The notes below the pieces were generated by a model that saw nothing but the letters and a program-made list of their open reading frames with translations, was not told where the DNA came from and did not search any database. A DNA stretch of 64,000 nt from Epiperipatus broadwayi. Lineage: Eukaryota; Onychophora; Udeonychophora; Euonychophora; Peripatidae. Both the position numbers and the translations under genes were made by a program. Below, one piece after another: positions 57,863-64,000 of the stretch. The stretch's first letter is position 1. Each line of letters opens with the position of its first letter. The stretch covers positions 205,001 through 269,000 of the forward strand of contig JAQFVV010000072.1 in the NCBI GenBank assembly GCA_028023455.1. Direction: 5' to 3'.

Positions 57863-58020
57863 TGGGTCATCATCATCAACCATTATCAATCCACTGTAGG
57901 ATGAAGGTCTATCCAAGTTCAATCTATCTTCTCCAATCTTTAGCTTCTCTTCTCCACATCACCCCTGCATGATTTCTTATTTCATCCATCCATCTCACAT
58001 GTGGTCTCTTTCTGGGTATG
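57863..58020 (-). mobile_element. RTE-like LINE, 3' tail fragment
   Basis: TCATCATCATCAACCATTAT, CAATCCACTGTAGGATGAAG and CATCCATCTCACATGTGGTC are the inverted 3' end of the LINE seen at 52780-53292 and 8818-9846. Only about 155 bp survive. Confidence 0.85.
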
Positions 58021-58660
58021 CATTCATTTATTCATGTACAGAAGTGAAAAAATAACAATAATAATAGTAAACCTTATTCTGTTGTATACTTTTTATAAAA
58101 ATAATGAATAAAGTGTCAGACCCTTGTATAGACTTGAACCTTTCTGGTATAGTACAATACAATGTTTTACAGGTTCATATCTTGTATCCATAAATTCAAT
58201 ACTTTATCAAAAAATTGCCTTTTAACAAAGTCATGAATTTAGCCATTTCAAGAGTATAAATAATAATGTCATGAATATGGTTTTGTCTTTTTATTCTTTT
58301 TGAACATATAGTTTATTTCCTAACGTGATAACTACAAATAAATGACTTCTGGTTTGTCATTTAATGAAAGTTTTTTTTATAATTTTTTTTAATTATGCTT
58401 AGAAAACATTACTTTAAATTAAGCATTTTACTATATAAACTTTTATAAGAAAAAAGGGGAAAAAAATGTTTGCACCTGAACTTATTTAACACAAATAAAT
58501 TATATATAAACAAAAATGTGTTATGTTTAGTGAGATCTTTCAAAGACAAAAAAAAATGGCTGCTGGAATACAATTTGTGATACAAACTTATAAAATTTAT
58601 TAAAAATTTAATATTTTTTTTGTTTTTTACAATTGTTGGATAGCATGTAATAAAGAACTG
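58021..58660. other. no gene seen
   Basis: AT-rich, non-coding. Confidence 0.4.
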
Positions 58661-58670
58661 CATGCCACAA

Positions 58671-59016
58671 TTTTAACATATCATACCATTTACACCTTTC
58701 TTAAACACTTTATCAATACTCTTTACTTATATTAAAGTAACAGTTTCGAATGTCCTGCAGTCATCATCACAGCTACAATATTCAAATGTATAATTATACA
58801 GTTAATACACTTATACACATATTCATATACATAATTAAATACACAATATAAACAAAAATAAATATACATTTTAATCTGACCATTATAAATAATCATTTCT
58901 CATTTTATTACTGTACTCTTAAAATAATTTTATCAATATTTATTTCATAACAATTTATATCAATTTATTTTATAAAGTGTTTAAGAAAGGTGTACATGGC
59001 ATAATATGTTAAAGTA
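58671..59016. repeat. foldback repeat related to 48171-48360
   Basis: Arms 58671-58743 (TTTACACCTTTCTTAAACAC) and 58975-59016 (GTGTTTAAGAAAGGTGTACA) are inverted. Inside lies the block CAGTTTCGAATGTCCTGCAG, TCATCATCACAGC, whose inverse is GCTGTGATGATGACTGC...GGACATTCGAAACTG. It differs from the 48.2-kb core by C3 to G and one helix II mismatch. Confidence 0.8.
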
Positions 59017-59335
59017 GAAATCAATACATAGAAAAAGGAAGAAGGAGTAGAAAATTATGTCACAGTTTTATTGTTCTTCATATTAATTCTTGTTTTTTAA
59101 ACATTATGTATTATTACTTTCATATAATATGTGTGGAATGCATTGATTTATAAAATCTGAATTGCTCTTTACATATATTCTAATGAATAATAATTATTAA
59201 ATTTTTTTTTATTTATAATAATATTTTAATAATATCTTTCTGACACTGTTGCCTTCCCCAGTTTATAGTGTTTGTTTTCTATCTACTTCAAAAAATGCTA
59301 AATCAAAGTTTCATTACATTTTAGTTTTTACAAAT
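59017..59335. other. no gene seen
   Basis: AT-rich spacer. Confidence 0.4.
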
Positions 59336-59339
59336 ACAC

Positions 59340-59615
59340 ATGTAAAATAAGTATAGGGAATTTGAACTCAGACTTAATATAAACTGAGCACAGATTATAT
59401 ATATGTGTGGGAGATGATAATCTGGACCAACTGATGAATGCTGGTTTAGCATGAAATATGTATATTGGTGATTTACTTTTTCTACATGTGTGTGGTCATG
59501 TGAATCTGTTGTATGAGATAGTGGGGATGGTTGAAGGGTGCTTGAAAGTCTGAGTTCAAATCCCCTATACTTACAATTAAGCTCCCAGGTTTGTGAAGAG
59601 TGCTTGGTTTTCATG
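59340..59615 (+). repeat. family A repeat, copy 8 (left arm almost fully deleted)
   Basis: Starts GTATAGGGAATTTGAACTCA and jumps to TAATATAAACTGAGCACAG, so nearly the whole left arm is lost. The right arm runs through the hammerhead, ACATGTGTGTGGTCATGTG, GTTCAAATCCCCTATAC to AAGCTCCCAGG, GAAGAGTGCTTGG. Confidence 0.88.
59426..59469 (+). ncRNA. complete minimal type I hammerhead ribozyme
   Basis: 44 nt with every element in order: ACCAA (helix I 5'), CTGATGA (core), ATGCT-GGTTT-AGCAT (perfect 5-bp helix II, 5-nt loop), GAAA (G12-A15.1), helix III ATA-TG-TAT counting A15.1 as its first base, A (position 17, the cleavage nucleotide), TTGGT (helix I 3', perfect 5-bp match). The consensus C3-U4-G5-A6-N7-G8-A9 / G12-A13-A14 / A15.1-U16.1 / H17 is met at all positions. 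Helix III is short and near-palindromic, as in the small hammerheads of animal retroelements. Predicted cut is after A59464, yielding a 5' fragment ending in 2',3'-cyclic phosphate. Confidence 0.82.
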
Positions 59616-60885
59616 TAAAATAATACAATTACATGATAATAAAAATATATATTGACAAATCTAGTGATTATTCAAACTTACAATACATGACTCTGAAGTA
59701 AGGTAAATAGCTTGCTAAAGCCAATATATTAAAAGTTTGTTGGTTATAATAATTCACTTAATTTATATATATTGGGTTTTAACAACCATCCATATGTCCG
59801 GACTGACAATATAAAATCAACAATTACATTAGTTTCTCAAATTTAAATTTTGGCCCATTTACATCTCTGTAAGGCACTTTGGTTAATCACTTTGTTAAAT
59901 ATTTATTATCTTCATTTTCAATCTCTGTCAATCCAAAGTAGGATAAAGATCAAAAAAGTAATGAAAAATATTAAACTTTGGTTGATGAATTATTATGTGA
60001 TTATTGTAAAATATTAATATAACAATAGATTTGTTAAATATGCATGCTTAACTCTAGTCTTTTCTTGGGTATATTTTTTTTGTCTTTAATTAAAAGCATA
60101 GATTGTCAACTTGATATAACCTATTATAATATACATATGAAAATATATATGTATTTAATATATAGTATGTAATAAGGTGTATAACAGGTGTGCTGGAAAG
60201 TCATCACCCTCCAAAAATAACTAAGAAATAATTATCCACAAAAAGCATCACTGTTTTTACTGAATATAAGAAATGAAAAAGTGCCAGCATTGTAAGTAAT
60301 GATGATGATGATCTTTTGTGAATGGACTTAAAAAATAAATGTAGTGCAAAATCTAGGCTCATCATCATATAGCCAATATAAAACTTAGGGCATGTTATTA
60401 AAGCAATTATCAAATTTTCACCTGCACACATATATTTGAGAGCTTAAATATTTACAGTAATAACCATAAAAAAATTTGAAATCATGATATCAGTGGTATC
60501 CATCATTAATGCTCTGGACCTTTGGGTGTTTTGAATGCACTCGCCTTTAATAAACTCTAATTATCAAATCTATAAAGTGAAATATGTTGACTTTAAAAGT
60601 GACTTTTATGATTTTAGTGTCATCCAAATAATTCTACAGAACCATGTGGATATTCACATACAGACATGCTCCCACATAAATTGCAAACACCATTATGTCT
60701 TAACTAGCTTTGGGATTGCAAGGATCCTGATCAACATGACTGAACAAGAGAAAATATACAATACTGATAAAACGTAATCTATTCTATCATTAAATAACTT
60801 CACTAGAATAATTTAAGATATTATCAATAAATTCATTAATTAAAAGTATCAATAAAAATGAATACTTTGTTAAACTACTTTTTCG
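59616..60885. other. no gene seen
   Basis: AT-rich, non-coding. Frames at 60204-60431 and 60535-60777 do not look protein-like. Confidence 0.4.
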
Positions 60886-60887
60886 TC

Positions 60888-60995
60888 AAGCGTTGTTAGC
60901 CGAGAGGTCATCGCACTCGCCTTGCAAGCAAGTAGTTGTTTGCAGACGGGTGTGGGTTCGCGTTCCGGCCGATGCTATGACATATGGGGGGGGGG
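60888..60995 (+). mobile_element. tRNA-derived SINE, type 1 (full length)
   Basis: TCAAGCGTTGTTAGCCGAGA, GCCTTGCAAGCAAGTAG, B-box GGGTTCGCGTTCCGGCC, GATGCTATGACATATG, followed by a G-run then A-run in place of a pure A tail. No clear flanking duplication. Confidence 0.9.
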
Positions 60996-61520
60996 GAAAA
61001 AAAGATATAATTTCCAAAGATTGACAAACAATCAAATTTAGTTATATAAATAATTTACATATTGCATATATATAAGCACACAGGTATGCATACATGGTAA
61101 AACAAAATATTCTATTCCTTTTAAGTCAATAAATATTACTCTATTTTAATAATAAATAGTGAATAATTCTAAGTATACACGCCTGCCTATAGATTAGACA
61201 CGCACTGTTTGTTATATATCCCAATACTAATACAGTTATTAAAATTATTTATTCTATTTTAATATATGATTAAATGGTGAATCTATACTAATACCTATAC
61301 ACAACTGCTTATTGCCATACAAAATTAAATATTTTGATTATTAATTCTAATTATTTTTACTTTATAATGAGTTACTACTTTTAAGATATTAAACATTTAT
61401 AAATAAGAAGCATTATTTCTTTTAAACCCTCTTGAAGGGTGTTTTTTGTTTTTTGTTTTTTTGAGATTCCATTTGAAACTTCTTTTGTTGTTGACTTTTG
61501 TTCTTTGATTTTAAAAAAAA
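60996..61520. other. no gene seen
   Basis: AT-rich, non-coding. Confidence 0.4.
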
Positions 61521-61524
61521 TATT

Positions 61525-62165
61525 ATAGGGGATTTGAACACAGACTTTCAAACTTCCTTCAGCCATCCAGTCTATCTCATACAATCAATATACATGACAA
61601 CACACATGTGAATAAAATAAATGATCTCCACTATATGTATTTCATGCCAAACCAGTATTTATCAGTTGGTCCGGATCCTCATTTCCCACACATATATATA
61701 ATTCGTGCTCAATTTATATTAAAATAGGATGACAGGATTCAAACTACTCCACCCTCCAACTCTTCAGCATTCATACCATTGAAAATCTGATGATAGAATG
61801 CCCCAATCCCTTGATAATGCCAATATTATTGTCATGCCCATGTTGACCTTAAGTCACTGTGACCCCTCATGTTGGAGAGTGGAGTAGGCTGAAGCTTGCC
61901 CATTAAAGTATGAAGATTTGCTATCATAATATAAACTGAGCACTGATTATATATATATATGTATAGGAGATAATGATCTGGACCAACTGATAAGTGCTGG
62001 TTCAGCACAAAATACATGTATTAGAGATCATTTATCTTATTCACATTTGTGATCATGTATATTGGTTGTATGAGATAGAGTGGATAACTGAAGGGAGTTT
62101 GAAAGTCTGTGTTCAAATTCCCTATATTACATCTAGACTCCAGATATATAAAATGTACTTGTATT
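61525..62165. repeat. family A foldback repeat, copy 9 (full pair)
   Basis: Left arm (minus) TATAGGGGATTTGAACACAG to about 61860; right arm (plus) from TTGGAGAGTGGAGTAGGC to GTTCAAATTCCCTATATT, then ATCTAGACTCCAGATATATA. Both hammerhead blocks (61628-61668 minus, 61986-62030 plus) have CTGATAA (G8 to A), and the right one has also lost G12, so both are predicted inactive. Confidence 0.9.
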
Positions 62166-62685
62166 TAAAATATTTTAAAAAAAATTTACTAAATTTATTT
62201 CCATTAGTTAATTGCCTTACACAAGTTGTTTACTTATTTAAATCAATTACATGTTTTATCATTTAGGCAATAAGTAGAAATAGATTTTCATTATCAGTGA
62301 GGTTAGTTTAAAATATAGCCACATTCATTTGCAATCCATAGGACTGGTAAAAGAGATTTCATCCCTGTGTAATATATATGACTGACAGTAGATTCGCTTA
62401 ATTTTTACATAGCATGCATATATAAAGCGATATATGTATATATAAAAAACATAGCATTGAATCAAGACTAGTATTCCCTCTTATTGGCATGTCTAGGATA
62501 TAAGTAAATGTTGGTGATCTTCAACTCAATTATACTTCTATAATTCCCAAACTTTATCTAGGCAAGTCATTTACTTCTTACCACTTATTGGGCTATGAAG
62601 CAAACAAGAGGTGTTTACCTCTACAGAAGTTCAATGTCAGCTAACATGGAGACTAGTAACAATTATCCATTATTTAAAACTAGTT
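62166..62685. other. no gene seen
   Basis: AT-rich, non-coding. Confidence 0.4.
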
Positions 62686-62955
62686 TTTTCTCTCTCTCCT
62701 TTTTCCCTCTCTGCCTTCTCTTCCCCTTCTCTCTCTTTCTCTTTATCTCCATCTCTCTCTCCTTCTCTCTTGATCTCTTTCTTTCACTCACTCTTTCCCT
62801 CTTACTCACCCCTACCTCTCCCTCTTTCTCCTCCCACTTGCTCTCTTCTCCTTCCCCTCTTCCTCACTCTCCCTCCCTAACACCTCTCTCTCCCTTTCTC
62901 CCTTATCCCCCTTTCTCTTTTCCCTCTCTCTCTCCCCCTCTCTTGCCTTCTCTGT

Positions 62956-62957
<2 letters not shown>
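62686..62957. repeat. polypyrimidine (CT-rich) tract
   Basis: About 270 bp almost purely C and T on the plus strand (TCTCTC, CCCTCT, CTTTCT blocks). The frames seen here (Ser/Leu/Pro-rich) are composition artefacts. Such a tract could form triplex or other non-B DNA. Confidence 0.95.
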
Positions 62958-63027
<70 letters not shown>

Positions 63028-63036
63028 ATATATATT
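62958..63036. repeat. (TA)n microsatellite
   Basis: About 80 bp of TA repeats directly after the polypyrimidine tract, with one TCTA interruption near 63025. Confidence 0.95.
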
Positions 63037-64000
63037 GTAATGGAATAAGTATATGCCATTACATTTCTTTCAAATGGAAGTAAAAAAAATATAAAATCAC
63101 CCTCGAGTAGAAATATATGTATAAAAAAAAAAAAAGAGGAATTTGATTTGAATAAATATATATAATGCACAGATGGCAAACTAATTATATAATTTAAAGT
63201 TAAAATGTAAAAACAAGATTTTTTTTAATATAAAAGAATTTTTTAAAAAATGCTGTTAATTAGTTATTTTTATTCTTAGAATGGAAATGATTTTCTATTT
63301 TGAGGTAATTGCAAACAGGCCCTTGGGCATATAGTCAGTTGAGAGATAAATTTAAAAAAATACTATTGATAAGAGTGGACAAAAAAAAACTTTGAAGGGA
63401 GAAGAGATTTCTTTGGGATTGCGCTTGCTGATTGTGGATTATTAAGTATATTGAGAGGTGTATTGCAGATCTCAAAAATGTAGGGGTCAGCAATAATTTA
63501 CATTTCCCATATTTGCAGCAGCTGAAGTGGTCTCCAGAATAGGACAGTTCCCAGAAAATAGCCAGCAATGGACTTCTCTCCATCTAGAAGAATAGGAAAT
63601 GGAAAGAACTTTGAATTCTACCATGCATCAAGGATTACAAATACAGACTTTACCTATAGCATTGGAAAGTATAAACTTTTTTTTTAAATGAAGTATGAAC
63701 ATTAATCATATAATGCGAACTTTTTCCAGTATTTTAAGTGTCACTTAACTTTTAAAAGAAATCTCTTATCTGACTAAATTTTAAATTATTTATCTATTTT
63801 CTTTTTTTTTAAATATGCTTAATATCATTTCCATTCTCGTAATTTCTTTTAAATTAATTATTTAAAGTGAGTGTGAATGGCTGCATAGATTCATAAAATT
63901 GTTAGTTTAAAGTGTGTTAATTTTGGGCTAATTGTTCAGTAGTTAGATTGGTACTAGTGGATAGATGTACAGATGTTTTATGGCAATGTAACTTGAGTAG
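63037..64000. other. no gene seen
   Basis: AT-rich. 63380-63660 is slightly more G+C-rich, with no convincing frame or splice signals. Confidence 0.35.

Noticed and set aside
62595-63179. Ser/Leu/Pro-rich and Ile/Tyr-rich frames
   Set aside because: Pure composition effects of the polypyrimidine tract and the (TA)n repeat.
1-64000. CRISPR arrays, operons, riboswitches, bacterial promoters, rRNA genes
   Set aside because: None seen; the sequence is eukaryotic repeat-rich DNA, and the regular repeats present are satellites, foldbacks or transposons.

Overview
This window looks like a gene-poor, very AT-rich stretch (by eye a little over a quarter G+C) of an invertebrate animal nuclear genome. 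I found no complete host gene. What can be recognised is almost entirely mobile DNA of metazoan type: a Ty3/gypsy retroelement, two kinds of LINE (one RTE/BovB-like, one with an APE endonuclease and a C-terminal Cys/His knuckle), a Penelope-like element with a GIY-YIG endonuclease, hAT transposons (one ZMYM1-like, one ZBED-like), a pogo/Tigger-like element, and tRNA-derived SINEs. I cannot name the species. The absence of operons, the microsatellites and the repeat spectrum exclude a prokaryote.

Layout. 1-2000: Ty3/gypsy remains on the minus strand. 2440-2960: degenerate short tandem repeats. 5.4-9.9 kb: repeat-family fragments, a SINE with an 18-bp target duplication and a 5'-truncated RTE-like LINE. 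10.4-10.7 kb: a nearly perfect palindrome. 13.8-16.2 kb: a foldback repeat with two hAT elements inside it (one with a perfect 8-bp duplication). 17.6-22.8 kb: dense copies of two foldback families, here called A and B, plus a minisatellite. 28.2-29.8 kb: a Tigger-like element inside a foldback repeat. 31.8-36.2 kb: a minus-strand LINE with a Penelope-like element inserted next to its 5' end. 37.5-38.6 kb: three SINEs. 41.6-44.9 kb: a decayed hAT transposon. 45-62.2 kb: more A and B copies, RTE tails, SINEs and palindromes. 62.7-63.0 kb: polypyrimidine tract and (TA)n.

The most interesting theme is a set of dispersed, mostly palindromic repeat families whose arms carry hammerhead-ribozyme architecture. 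One family A copy (59426-59469, plus strand) has every element of a minimal type I hammerhead: 5-bp helix I, CUGAUGA core, 5-bp helix II, GAAA, a short helix III and an H17=A cleavage position. Family B has the same layout with a palindromic helix III (ACUAGU) and a GUC cleavage site. At least four further families (48.2/58.7 kb, 30.7 kb, 10.5 kb, 56.6 kb) carry related but more degenerate motifs. In several, helix III is self-complementary, which would favour dimeric ribozymes. Hammerheads are known from Penelope-like retroelements and small retrotransposons of animals, and a Penelope-like GIY-YIG element with inverted terminal arms is present here, so a retroelement origin is likely. I infer this; it has not been tested.
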